From NCBI GenBank assembly GCA_017557635.1, contig JAFYYH010000007.1, positions 56,686 through 120,685 on the forward strand: DNA of 64,000 bases. The letters run 5' to 3'. Below are positions 35,539 through 44,068 of this stretch, one piece after another. Position numbers and translations under genes: made by a program. The notes under the pieces were generated by a model. That model saw only the letters and a list, made by a program, of their open reading frames with translations. It was not told where the DNA came from and did not search any database. Every line of letters begins with the position of its first letter. Position 1 is the stretch's first letter. The DNA comes from Bacteroidaceae bacterium (lineage in GTDB: Bacteria > Bacteroidota > Bacteroidia > Bacteroidales > Bacteroidaceae).

Positions 35539-36876
35539 ATGAAAAGAAGAGAATTCCTTAAATATATGGGCGCAGGTGCAGCCGCACTGGCTCTTGATTC
35601 CTGCACCCCTAAGGCCGCCAAGAATCCCGGCAAGGCCGCCACATCAAACAAGGACCTGCACGGAAAGATGCTGCAGAACTATCCCGGCATAGGTGTGCTG
35701 GGTTACGGTTGCATGCGCTGGCCGCAAAAGCGTAACGAGCAGGGTAGGAACGTGATTGACCAGGAGGAGGTTAACCGTCTGGTTGACTTTGCACTGGAAC
35801 ACGGCGTGAACTACTTTGACACATCACCCGTATATCTGGGAGGTGACAGCGAGCGTGCCACAGCCGAGGCCCTTAACCGTCATCCGCGTGAGAGCTGGCT
35901 GATTGCCACCAAGATGTCGGTATTCAACGCTACATCGTATGATGACTGCGTTGCCATGTACCATAAATCACTTGATATATTCAAGACCGATCATCTGGAT
36001 TATTACCTGTTACATGGAATAGGCACTCTGAATGATTTCAACACCCGATTCAAGAATACCGGTGTGATGGAGTTCCTGCTCAAGGAGCGCGAGGCCGGTC
36101 ATATACGCAATCTGGGATTCTCGTTCCACGGTAACCAGGAGGGCTTTGACCAGATAATTGCCTTACATGACCAGTACCACTGGGACTTTGTCCAGATCCA
36201 GATGAACTATGTGGATTGGGAGCATCCCAACGGCCGCAACACCCGTGCCGATTACCTCTATGCCGAGCTTGACAAGCGAGAGATTCCAATTGTGATCATG
36301 GAGCCTCTGCGCGGCGGAGCCTTATCGGATGTACCGGCACAGATTGCCGACAAACTCAAGGAGCGTGAGCCCGAGCGCTCAATCGCATCGTGGGCCTTCC
36401 GTTACGTGGGCAGTTTCCCGCGTGTGCTCACCGCACTTAGCGGTATGACCTACATGGAGCATCTGGTTGACAACCTGGAGACCTATCTTGATTTCCAGCC
36501 GCTGGATGATGAGGAGAAGAAAATGCTGCTTGACATTGCCACTATGATGGAGGATTATCCGCTGGTAAAGTGCACAGCCTGCAACTACTGCATGCCTTGC
36601 CCCTACGGCATCAACATTCCCGGCATTTTCAAGTTCTACAACGACAACATCACCGCCGGCACATATGTAAAGAGCAAGGAACAGGAGCATTACGCCCGTG
36701 CCCGCCGCAAGTATCTGCTGGCCTACAACGAGGCAATCCCCACAGTACGTCAGGCCGACCATTGCATCGCCTGCCGCCGCTGCGAGCGTGACTGTCCGCA
36801 GAACATCCGCATCCCCGATGAACTGCGCCGAATAGACCGCTACATAGAGAGCCTCAAACGTGAGACCATAGAGTGA
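35539..36876 (+). CDS. Tat-exported aldo/keto reductase with 4Fe-4S domain
   Basis: A 445-residue protein starting MKRREFLKYMGAGAAALAL, a twin-arginine signal, with a possible lipobox Cys at residue 23. The middle is an aldo/keto reductase barrel (GYGCMRWP, the VNYFDTSPVYLGGDSE Asp/Tyr region, IATKMSV). The C-terminus adds a ferredoxin-like part with CTACNYCMPC and CIACRRCERDCPQN. Ferredoxin-linked AKRs of this type pair with membrane polyferredoxins in Bacteroidales; the substrate is unknown. The next gene overlaps its stop (GTGA). Confidence 0.85.
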   Translation: MKRREFLKYMGAGAAALALDSCTPKAAKNPGKAATSNKDLHGKMLQNYPGIGVLGYGCMRWPQKRNEQGRNVIDQEEVNRLVDFALEHGVNYFDTSPVYLGGDSERATAEALNRHPRESWLIATKMSVFNATSYDDCVAMYHKSLDIFKTDHLDYYLLHGIGTLNDFNTRFKNTGVMEFLLKEREAGHIRNLGFSFHGNQEGFDQIIALHDQYHWDFVQIQMNYVDWEHPNGRNTRADYLYAELDKREIPIVIMEPLRGGALSDVPAQIADKLKEREPERSIASWAFRYVGSFPRVLTALSGMTYMEHLVDNLETYLDFQPLDDEEKKMLLDIATMMEDYPLVKCTACNYCMPCPYGINIPGIFKFYNDNITAGTYVKSKEQEHYARARRKYLLAYNEAIPTVRQADHCIACRRCERDCPQNIRIPDELRRIDRYIESLKRETIE

Positions 36877-37547
36877 TACCGACAATAGAATACGTCCAAC
36901 AGAAGTTCAGGGAGTTTAACGTCAGGATGTTTGACGGTAAGCTCCCTGAACCTCCTATGACCATTACCAATGCCAAGACATACTTTGGCGTGTGTGCGTT
37001 CCGCAAGCACCGAAAATGGCATGGAAAACTTGAGTATTCTGATTTCAAAATACGTATTAGCCGCCGGTTTGACCTGCCTCAAGAGGAGATTGACGATACC
37101 ATAATCCATGAAATGATTCACTACTGGATAGGTCTTTTCAGTCCGGCCGATATGCCCGGCCACAGCCCGTTGTTCCGCAAGATGATGGCCGATATAAACA
37201 CACAATACAATCGGCATATCAGCGTATCACACTGCCTGAGCAAAGAGCAGCAGGAGCAGGCAATCGATCATCGGCCCAAGAAACATATAGTGGCAAGCGT
37301 CGTATTGAAAGACGGCCGCACCGGCATCAAGGTGATTCCCTGCATGGAGCGCCACATCCGCCGTTACCGCCGCGGCATGATGGCCAGCGGCAAAGTCAGC
37401 TCAATAGAGTTCTTCCAGACCACCGACCCCTTCTTTAACCGCTTCCCCAGTTCCTCAGCCTTCACCGTCTACTTCCCAGACCCCACCATCCTGGCAGAGC
37501 ATCTCCCTGATTCCTCCGCCAAAGTGTCCCACGCTACCCACCGCTAG
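36873..37547 (+). CDS. SprT-like zinc metalloprotease domain protein
   Basis: A 224-residue protein with the HExxH site IIHEMIHYWIG (His79, Glu80, His83) and the following GHSPLFRKMM, as in SprT/Spartan-like domains that act on DNA-protein crosslinks in eukaryotes; the bacterial role is unclear. The start is a GTG overlapping the previous stop. The last residues (SSAKVSHATHR) are coded by the left arm of a REP-like palindrome, so the native C-terminus may have been replaced or extended. Confidence 0.8.
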   Translation: MIPTIEYVQQKFREFNVRMFDGKLPEPPMTITNAKTYFGVCAFRKHRKWHGKLEYSDFKIRISRRFDLPQEEIDDTIIHEMIHYWIGLFSPADMPGHSPLFRKMMADINTQYNRHISVSHCLSKEQQEQAIDHRPKKHIVASVVLKDGRTGIKVIPCMERHIRRYRRGMMASGKVSSIEFFQTTDPFFNRFPSSSAFTVYFPDPTILAEHLPDSSAKVSHATHR

Positions 37548-37659
37548 AATACTCTCTGACGCGGGTAGGTGTGTTACATGCGCTCATCTGGAGGGTGTGT
37601 CCCACGCTGATGGGGCTCAGAAGCGCTGTGGGTGGGGTGAGCGTGGGACACTTTGGCGG
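37517..37659. repeat. REP-like inverted repeat, family 3, with internal third copy
   Basis: CCGCCAAAGTGTCCCACGCT at 37517-37536 is repeated exactly, inverted, at 37640-37659. The core GTGTCCCACGCT occurs a third time, direct, at 37597-37608. The right arm can therefore pair with either left copy, giving two exclusive hairpins. The left arm overlaps the 3' end of the SprT-like gene. No terminator T run follows. The rest of the 186-base gap holds only the ATPase promoter. Confidence 0.8.
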
Positions 37660-37697
37660 GACGGTGAATTTGCAACCCGGTTGCATTGGGGCTGGCG

Positions 37698-37705
37698 TAC
37701 TTTTG
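37698..37705 (+). promoter_or_regulatory. -7 promoter element for the metal ATPase
   Basis: TACTTTTG, 28 bases before the ATG. A TTGCAACCCGGTTGCA dyad-like sequence lies just upstream at about 37670-37685 and could be an operator. Confidence 0.5.
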
Positions 37706-37733
37706 CAGCGGAAATCAATAAAAAGTACGCTAT

Positions 37734-39668
37734 ATGATACACGAACATCACCATCATCACGAGAATGAATGCTGCGAGCATGAACATCATGAGCATCATC
37801 ATGAAGAGGAAGAGGAGGGCAGAGGCCGCATAATCAAAATCATTTCAGCTACAGTTTTACTTATTGCTGCGGCAATCATTGAGCGCAAGACTGATTGGGC
37901 CGATTGGCAGTATCTGCTCATTTTCCTTGTGCCATATTTTATCGTTGGCTGGGAAACCCTTAAGGAAGCCGCCGAAGGGCTGTTTGAGGGTGAGGCGCTG
38001 AGCGAAGATTTCCTTATGAGCATAGCCACCATAGGTGCGCTGGTGATTGGATTCCTTCCGGGAGCAGAGACACAGTTTGCCGAGGCAGTATTCGTAATGC
38101 TCTTTTTCCAGATTGGTGAGATGTTTGAGGAGGTGGCCGAGGGCCGCAGCCGCAAATCAATCTCACACCTGATGGATATACGTCCTGATATCGCCAATGT
38201 GGAGCGTGACGGAAAACTTATGACAGTTGCGCCCGAAAAGGTAAAGGTAGGTGAGATAATTGTAATACGTCCGGGTGAGAAGGTGCCGATGGACGGTGAA
38301 ATCATTGAGGGAACATCAAGCCTTGATACCATAGCGCTTACCGGTGAGAGCATGCCCCGCAGCGTAAACAAAGGCGATGAGATACTTTCGGGTTGCGTAA
38401 ATCTAAACGGTTTGCTCAAGGTACGCACAACAAAAGCGTTTGCTGAGTCCACAGTATCCAAGATTCTTGATCTTGTTGAGAATGCAGCCGAGAGCAAGAG
38501 CCGCAGTGAGAGTTTCATAACAAAGTTTGCAAGAATCTACACTCCGATAGTAGTTGGTCTGGCAGTGCTGGTTGCTGTAATACCCAGCCTGATAACAGGC
38601 GAGTGGGCCACATGGATCTATCGCGGACTGTTGTTCCTGGTAGTATCGTGTCCGTGTGCTCTGGTGATATCGGTCCCGCTCACATTCTTTGGCGGACTGG
38701 GCGGCGCATCACGCAAGGGTATCCTTATTAAAGGTTCAAATCTGCTTGACAAGCTGGCTGGTGTAAAGACTGTGGTTTTTGACAAGACCGGAACGCTTAC
38801 CGAGGGTGTGTTTGAGGTAACTGCCGTACATCCTCAGGAGATTGATAACAATGAGCTGCTGCATCTGGCCGCACATGTGGAGCGTCACTCAACCCATCCC
38901 ATTGCAATGGCCCTGCGCAACGCATACCCCAACGAGCAGGATGACTGCACAATTGAAAATGTAGAGGAGACCGCCGGTCACGGAATCATCGCGACGGTAA
39001 ACGGCAAGCGCGTGGCTGTGGGCAACAGCAAGCTGATGGAGAAAGAGGGCGCCGGCTGGCGTACCTGCCATCATACAGGCACTATTATCCATGTGGCAAT
39101 AGAGGGCGTTTATGCCGGTCATATAGTGATATCGGACCGCATCAAGGAGGATTCGGCCCTGGCAATAGCAAGTCTTAAGGATGCCGGAGTAAGCAAAACC
39201 GTGATGCTTACCGGCGATCAGGAGCATGTGGCTGCTTCCGTGGCAGCAAAGGTTGGCGTGAACGAATATCACGCACAGTTGCTCCCGGCCGATAAGGTAT
39301 CGGAAGTAGAAAAGCTTCTTGCCGGCGGAACGCTTGCATTCGTAGGTGACGGAATCAACGACGCTCCGGTCCTTACCCGTGCGGACATAGGCATAGCAAT
39401 GGGAGCCCTGGGCTCAGACGCAGCAATCGAGGCTGCCGATGTAGTGCTGATGGATGATAAACCCTCCAAGATTGCGCTGGCCGTACAGATAGCACGACGC
39501 ACAATAAGAATAGCCAAGGAAAACATCTGGTTTGCCATAGGAATAAAAATTCTGGTACTACTGCTGGCCATACCCGGTCTGGCCACAATGTGGATGGCAG
39601 TATTTGCCGACGTGGGCGTTACCGTTCTGGCAGTGTTGAATGCTATGCGTGCCTTAAAGGCGCGCTAG
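37734..39668 (+). CDS. Heavy-metal P1B-type ATPase with His-rich N-terminus (Zn/Cd/Pb type)
   Basis: A 644-residue membrane pump. Residues 3-25 are rich in His, Cys and Glu in place of the usual ferredoxin-like HMA domain. P-type ATPase motifs are complete: LTGES, the metal site SCPCAL (Cys306 and Cys308), phosphorylation motif DKTGTLTEG (Asp350), the P1B His-Pro in HSTHPIAMAL, and VGDGINDAPVL (Asp539). SPC-type sites of this class export Zn2+, Cd2+ or Pb2+. No metal-responsive regulator gene adjoins it. Confidence 0.92.
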   Translation: MIHEHHHHHENECCEHEHHEHHHEEEEEGRGRIIKIISATVLLIAAAIIERKTDWADWQYLLIFLVPYFIVGWETLKEAAEGLFEGEALSEDFLMSIATIGALVIGFLPGAETQFAEAVFVMLFFQIGEMFEEVAEGRSRKSISHLMDIRPDIANVERDGKLMTVAPEKVKVGEIIVIRPGEKVPMDGEIIEGTSSLDTIALTGESMPRSVNKGDEILSGCVNLNGLLKVRTTKAFAESTVSKILDLVENAAESKSRSESFITKFARIYTPIVVGLAVLVAVIPSLITGEWATWIYRGLLFLVVSCPCALVISVPLTFFGGLGGASRKGILIKGSNLLDKLAGVKTVVFDKTGTLTEGVFEVTAVHPQEIDNNELLHLAAHVERHSTHPIAMALRNAYPNEQDDCTIENVEETAGHGIIATVNGKRVAVGNSKLMEKEGAGWRTCHHTGTIIHVAIEGVYAGHIVISDRIKEDSALAIASLKDAGVSKTVMLTGDQEHVAASVAAKVGVNEYHAQLLPADKVSEVEKLLAGGTLAFVGDGINDAPVLTRADIGIAMGALGSDAAIEAADVVLMDDKPSKIALAVQIARRTIRIAKENIWFAIGIKILVLLLAIPGLATMWMAVFADVGVTVLAVLNAMRALKAR

Positions 39669-39680
39669 CATTTTTTTTGC

Positions 39681-39688
39681 TAACTTTG
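39681..39688 (+). promoter_or_regulatory. -7 promoter element for the EIIC-MATE operon
   Basis: TAACTTTG, only eight bases before the ATG at 39697, so the leader is a few bases at most. Confidence 0.6.
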
Positions 39689-39696
39689 CACCCGTT

Positions 39697-40755
39697 ATGG
39701 GAAAATTTAAGGCATTTCTTGAGAGAAAGGACATCGTAATCTCCGGTAAGAGATACGGAGTAGATGCTCTGGGAGCTATGGCGCAGGGTCTTTTTGCGTC
39801 ACTTCTGATTGGTACAATCATTGCTACGATAGGTGAGCAGGCCGGTATTCAGTGGCTTGTAGATGTGGGTGGTTTTGCCAAGAGCATGGCCGGTCCTGCA
39901 ATGGCTGCATCTATTGCATACGCTCTGCGCACACCTAATCTGGTGCTCTTCTCAATGCTTGCCGTAGGTGCTGCAGCCAACAAACTGGGCGGCGCCGGAG
40001 GCCCTCTTGCAGTTTATGTTGTAACCATATTCGCATCCGAATTCGGAAAGGCAGTCTCCAAAGAGACCAAGATTGATATTCTGGTAACGCCTCTGGTTAC
40101 CATCGCCGTGGGCATCGGACTCTCATACTGGTGGGCTCCGGCAATAGGATCGGCCGCCAGCAGCCTGGGCCACGTCATCATGTGGGCCACCACAAAGCAA
40201 CCGTTCCTGATGGGTATCCTTGTATCGGTGATTGTGGGTATGGCGCTTACACTTCCCATCAGTTCCGCCGCAATCTGTGCCGCACTGAGTCTGACCGGAC
40301 TGGCAGGCGGAGCCGCACTTGCCGGATGCTGTGCCCAGATGGTTGGATTCGCAGTTCTGAGTTTCCGTGAGAACGGCTGGAACGGCATCATCTCACAGGG
40401 CCTTGGCACCAGCATGCTTCAGATGGGCAACATCGTCAAGAATCCCAAAATATGGATCGCTCCTACGTTGGTATCGGCCATAACAGGTCCCATGGCAACG
40501 TGCTTATATCATCTTGAAATGAACGGTCCCGCCATTGCGTCGGGTATGGGAACCTGCGGACTTGTAGGTCCGATAGGCGTTTACACGGGCTGGATGTCAG
40601 AGATATCAGCCGGCACACGTACCATGATTGCCGGAGCCGATTGGGTTGGCCTTATCTCAATCAGCGTAGTTCTGCCCGTTGTCCTGACCATCATCCTTGG
40701 AATGATGATGCGCAAGATTGGCTGGATCAAGCCGGGCGACCTCAAGCTTGAATGA
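39697..40755 (+). CDS. Orphan PTS EIIC-like membrane protein
   Basis: A 352-residue protein with about eight to ten hydrophobic helices and long Gly/Ala-rich stretches (AANKLGGAGGPLAVY, TGLAGGAALAGCC). It fits the PTS_EIIC_2 family. No EI, HPr, EIIA or EIIB gene is nearby, and Bacteroidetes normally lack a complete phosphotransferase system, so a sugar-PTS role is doubtful. It overlaps the MATE gene by four bases (ATGA), suggesting joint function or regulation. Confidence 0.8.
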   Translation: MGKFKAFLERKDIVISGKRYGVDALGAMAQGLFASLLIGTIIATIGEQAGIQWLVDVGGFAKSMAGPAMAASIAYALRTPNLVLFSMLAVGAAANKLGGAGGPLAVYVVTIFASEFGKAVSKETKIDILVTPLVTIAVGIGLSYWWAPAIGSAASSLGHVIMWATTKQPFLMGILVSVIVGMALTLPISSAAICAALSLTGLAGGAALAGCCAQMVGFAVLSFRENGWNGIISQGLGTSMLQMGNIVKNPKIWIAPTLVSAITGPMATCLYHLEMNGPAIASGMGTCGLVGPIGVYTGWMSEISAGTRTMIAGADWVGLISISVVLPVVLTIILGMMMRKIGWIKPGDLKLE

Positions 40756-42086
40756 AAATTGAACTGGCAGGCAGTTATGGTTACAGGAGGATGATAAAAT
40801 CATCCGTCCCGTCCATTCTCATGATGCTTTTTACCTCTGTTTACGGCATCGTGGACGGTCTTTTTGTATCTAATTTTGCCGGCACCACCGCTTTTGCGGC
40901 CATCAATCTGGTCTGGCCCGCCATAATGATGCTGGGCGCTCTGGGACTTATGTTCGGCACCGGCGGCAGCGCGCTTGTGGCCATGATAATAGGGCAGGGT
41001 GACAGGGATCGTGCCAACCGCGCGTTCACCATGATTGTCAGGTCCATGCTTATTATCGGACTGGTAATGACCGTGCTGTTCTTTATTTTTGCCCGTCCGA
41101 TTGTGATTCTGCTGGGCGCCGAGGGTGAACTTGTCCATCTGTGCGTGCTTTACGGCCGAATCCTGGTGCTGGTAATGCCGCTGTTCATGTGTCAGATGGC
41201 GTTCCACTCATTCTTTATGACGGCCGAAATCCCTCAACTGGGCACCAAACTCACGGTAATATGCGGCATCATCAACATTGCGCTCGATGCGCTGCTGATA
41301 GGCGTATTGGGATGGGGCGTGACCGGCGCGGCAATTGCATCGGCCGCAGGTATGGCGGTGGGAGGATTGTTCCCGCTGTTTTATTTCACCTCAAAGAAAC
41401 GTGATAAGAACCAACTCAGGTTCACAACCACCCGAACCGAGTGGATTTATGTGGGCCGCGCCTGCACCAACGGACTCTCCGAGTATGTGGGCAATATCTC
41501 ACTGAGCATTGTGAGCATGTGCTACAACCTGCAGTTGATGCGCCTTATCGGCGAGAGCGGCGTGGCTGTGTACGGCATCCTGCTTTACATCGGATTCATC
41601 TACGCATCGGTCTTTATCGGGTTCAATATCACCATATCGCCCGTGGTCAGTTACAACTACGGAGCGCAGAATACCGATGAGCTCAAAAGGCTTTTGCGCA
41701 AGAGCATTGTGCTGCTGTTTGTAGCCGGAAGCATACTGACAGTGCTGTCTGAGGTTCTCAGCGGACCCATGGCGGGAATGTTCGTTAGTTATGATCCGGA
41801 ACTCAAGGCACTCACGGCCCGTGCCATCCGTATCTACATGATCAGCTTCATGATATGCGGCCTGAACATGTTTGTATCGGCCTTCTTTACCGCTCTCAAC
41901 AACGGTCTTGTATCGGCCGTAGCGGCATTCACCCGCACCCTGATATTTGAGTTGGGCTCAATCTTTGTCCTTCCCGTATTCTTAGGACTTGACGGCGTCT
42001 GGCTTGCCGTAGATGTGGCCGATGTCCTGGCACTCATCATGTCAGTCATCCTCCTGGTCGCCTTCCGCCACCGCTACAACTATTGA
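40752..42086 (+). CDS. MATE family efflux transporter
   Basis: A 444-residue protein with about 12 membrane helices in two similar halves. Typical features are SVPSILMMLFTSVYGIVDGLFVS at the start and the repeated GTGGSALVAMIIGQGD region. MATE proteins export drugs, toxins or metabolites using Na+ or H+. The substrate is unknown. It ends five bases before a REP-like palindrome. Confidence 0.9.
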   Translation: MKIELAGSYGYRRMIKSSVPSILMMLFTSVYGIVDGLFVSNFAGTTAFAAINLVWPAIMMLGALGLMFGTGGSALVAMIIGQGDRDRANRAFTMIVRSMLIIGLVMTVLFFIFARPIVILLGAEGELVHLCVLYGRILVLVMPLFMCQMAFHSFFMTAEIPQLGTKLTVICGIINIALDALLIGVLGWGVTGAAIASAAGMAVGGLFPLFYFTSKKRDKNQLRFTTTRTEWIYVGRACTNGLSEYVGNISLSIVSMCYNLQLMRLIGESGVAVYGILLYIGFIYASVFIGFNITISPVVSYNYGAQNTDELKRLLRKSIVLLFVAGSILTVLSEVLSGPMAGMFVSYDPELKALTARAIRIYMISFMICGLNMFVSAFFTALNNGLVSAVAAFTRTLIFELGSIFVLPVFLGLDGVWLAVDVADVLALIMSVILLVAFRHRYNY

Positions 42087-42091
42087 GACGA

Positions 42092-42161
42092 TACCATTGG
42101 GGACGGTTCCGTTTGGTATCGTTTTTCAAAACAGTACCAAACGGAACCGTCCCCAATGGTA
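42092..42161. repeat. REP-like palindrome, family 1, compact copy
   Basis: Perfect 27-base arms at 42092-42118 and 42135-42161 around the core GGGGACGGTTCCGTTTGG, with a 16-base spacer. It exactly fills the space between the convergent MATE and GH10 genes and abuts the GH10 stop codon (42162). It could also act as a bidirectional terminator. Confidence 0.9.
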
Positions 42162-43289
42162 CTACTTTGGTATATCCAGGACAGCCTGGAGGGCGGGCTT
42201 GGGTGTGCGGTCGCGATTGTAGAGCAGGGGATAGTTTGTGCGGTTGGGGATGGGGTAGCCGTTCTTCCAGGACATTCCGTCGTGGAGTCCCCAGATGGTT
42301 ACGCGGTCTATCTTGTCGCAGCGGTCATAGAATATCTGCATGACCTCACGGTAACGGTCTGCAAGCTGCTTCTGGACATCGTCGGGCAATCCGTTCTTGT
42401 AGGGATCGAAATAGGTCTCGAACTCCTCCAGCTGATACATGGGATCCTGCAGGGATTTACCTATCACCTGACCCTCTTTTGAGAGCGGCAGGACATCAAT
42501 GTCAAGCTCGGTTATCATAACCTTGACTCCCAGCGCTGCGAATGTGTCGATTGCGGCGGTGATATACTCGTTCTTGGGGTAGTTGAGGCCCCAGTGCGCC
42601 TGAATTCCTACGCCGTCAATCTTTATTCCCTCTTTCTGCAGCATACGTACCAGACGTGCTATGCCGTCACGTTTGGCCGGACGCCATACATTGAAATCGT
42701 TGTAGTAGAGTTCTGCATCGGGAGCATACTGGTGAGCGAACTTGAACGCCAGTTTCACAATCTCGTCGCCGTCACCGTTAAAAGCGTTGGTCCAGACGGT
42801 CTTGTGGTAAGAGCCGTCATTGTCAATTATCTCATTTACAACATCCCATGCGTTTATTTTGCCTGAATAATGGCCTGCTACGGTTTCAATGTAACTGCGC
42901 ATGGTCTCGACCATCTCATCGTGACTCTTGGGAGTGCCATCGGCATGGTTAAAGAAGAAATCCGGAGTCTGGTTGTGCCATATGAGCGTATGTCCAAGTG
43001 CCCAGAGACCGTTCTCCTGAGCAAACTGTACGTATCGGTCACCCGGCTGGAAATTCCAGCGGTCCGGGGTGGGGTGTATCACTTCGGGCTTGAGGTCATT
43101 CTCGGGGGAGATTGCGTTGAACTGCTGCAGAATGATTTGGGCCGATCGGCTGTCACGTCCGTTTACAATCTGGGAGTTGACGGCGCAGCCCATCTTGAAA
43201 GCATCGGCATACGCACCCTTAAGAGTTTTCTGTGAAAAAGCCGGGCTAAGCAATAGAGCCGCAGCTGCAAAGGCAATAATTCGTTTCAT
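42162..43289 (-). CDS. GH10 endo-1,4-beta-xylanase, secreted
   Basis: A 375-residue enzyme with a cleavable signal peptide (to about residue 19, SPAFS). The GH10 acid/base Glu153 is in WDVVNEIID and the nucleophile Glu261 in ITELDID. The loop that is greatly expanded in the other GH10 of this window is short here (HNQTPDFFFNHADG). It should cut xylan or xylo-oligosaccharides. It stands alone with its own promoter. Confidence 0.93.
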   Translation of the reverse strand: MKRIIAFAAAALLLSPAFSQKTLKGAYADAFKMGCAVNSQIVNGRDSRSAQIILQQFNAISPENDLKPEVIHPTPDRWNFQPGDRYVQFAQENGLWALGHTLIWHNQTPDFFFNHADGTPKSHDEMVETMRSYIETVAGHYSGKINAWDVVNEIIDNDGSYHKTVWTNAFNGDGDEIVKLAFKFAHQYAPDAELYYNDFNVWRPAKRDGIARLVRMLQKEGIKIDGVGIQAHWGLNYPKNEYITAAIDTFAALGVKVMITELDIDVLPLSKEGQVIGKSLQDPMYQLEEFETYFDPYKNGLPDDVQKQLADRYREVMQIFYDRCDKIDRVTIWGLHDGMSWKNGYPIPNRTNYPLLYNRDRTPKPALQAVLDIPK

Positions 43290-43309
43290 ATCAGGTTAGT
43301 TTTGGCTTT

Positions 43310-43317
43310 CAAATATA
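43310..43317 (-). promoter_or_regulatory. -7 promoter element for the second GH10 gene
   Basis: TATATTTG on the minus strand, 20 bases before the ATG at 43289. Confidence 0.55.
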
Positions 43318-43318
43318 T

Positions 43319-43354
43319 AAAAAAACTCCGACCTTGCGGGCCGGAGTTTTTTTT
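43319..43354 (-). terminator. Intrinsic terminator of rpsP
   Basis: A hairpin with arms AAAAACTCCG and CGGAGTTTTT and an inner C-C/G-G pairing, followed by T runs in both directions, just beyond the rpsP stop. Confidence 0.85.
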
Positions 43355-43371
43355 GCTTGCAAATTAGAGAA

Positions 43372-43959
43372 TTATGCCTCAGCGGGTGCCTCAGCTGCCT
43401 CTTCAGCTGCGGGAGCCTCCTCAGCGGGAGCCTCGGTTGCCTCTGCTGCAGCCTCCTCAGCTGCTGCTTCTGCAGCTGCTGCCTCAGCGGCGAGCTTAGC
43501 CTCAGCCTTCTTAGCGGCTACCTTCTCGGCGATTGCCTCGTTTACTTTCTTCTCTGCTTCCAGTTTAGCCTTGTTCTGATCGCGCTTGGTCTGCTCATCC
43601 TTAACTGAGATGGCCTTCAGTGCGCTCTCCTTTGCCTGCTTCCAAGCATCGAACTTAGCCTGAGCTGCTGCCTCGTCGAAAGCGCCTTTCTTAACGCCAC
43701 CCTGGAGGTGCTTCATAAGATACACACCCTCGCGTGAAAGGATGTTGCGTGCGGTGTCAGTGGGCTGTGCGCCTACGTTAACCCAGTACAGGGCTCTTTC
43801 GAAATTCAAATCTACTGTAGCGGGATTGGTGTTAGGATTGTAAGTACCAATCTTCTCAATAAACTTTCCATCACGTGGAGCTCTGGAGTCTGCAATTACG
43901 ATTGAATAGAAGGCGTAACCTTTGTGGCCTCTTCTCTGCAATCTGATTTTTGCTGCCAT
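43372..43959 (-). CDS. rpsP: Ribosomal protein S16 with long Ala/Glu/Lys-rich tail
   Basis: The first ~80 residues are a standard S16 ([20 protein letters not shown], ..., DRAL-type [18 protein letters not shown]). Total length is 195 because a C-terminal extension of about 100 residues, very rich in Ala, Glu and Lys, follows. Extended S16 proteins are usual in Bacteroidetes, though the tail varies. It is monocistronic with a promoter and terminator. Confidence 0.95.
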   Translation of the reverse strand: MAAKIRLQRRGHKGYAFYSIVIADSRAPRDGKFIEKIGTYNPNTNPATVDLNFERALYWVNVGAQPTDTARNILSREGVYLMKHLQGGVKKGAFDEAAAQAKFDAWKQAKESALKAISVKDEQTKRDQNKAKLEAEKKVNEAIAEKVAAKKAEAKLAAEAAAAEAAAEEAAAEATEAPAEEAPAAEEAAEAPAEA

Positions 43960-43999
43960 AAGTTGTTGTTTTTATTGAATTTATAAATGATTTGAATAG

Positions 44000-44016
44000 C
44001 CGTTATCCCGTAACGG
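44000..44016 (-). promoter_or_regulatory. Small hairpin at the predicted 5' end of the rpsP message
   Basis: CCGTTA and TAACGG arms with a five-base loop lie just after the -7 element, so the transcript would start with this stem-loop. It may stabilise the message or serve a regulator. Confidence 0.35.
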
Positions 44017-44021
44017 CGGCG

Positions 44022-44029
44022 CAAAGGTA
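44022..44029 (-). promoter_or_regulatory. -7 promoter element for rpsP
   Basis: TACCTTTG on the minus strand, 62 bases before the ATG. Confidence 0.6.
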
Positions 44030-44068
44030 GTAAAAAAACTGATGCACTCTACTTATCGCGTACTATTT

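Noticed and set aside
37597-37659. CRISPR-like or integron-like repeats near the SprT gene
   Set aside because: Only two direct copies of a 12-base core with no regular spacing, no cas or integrase gene; an inverted REP-type repeat explains it better.
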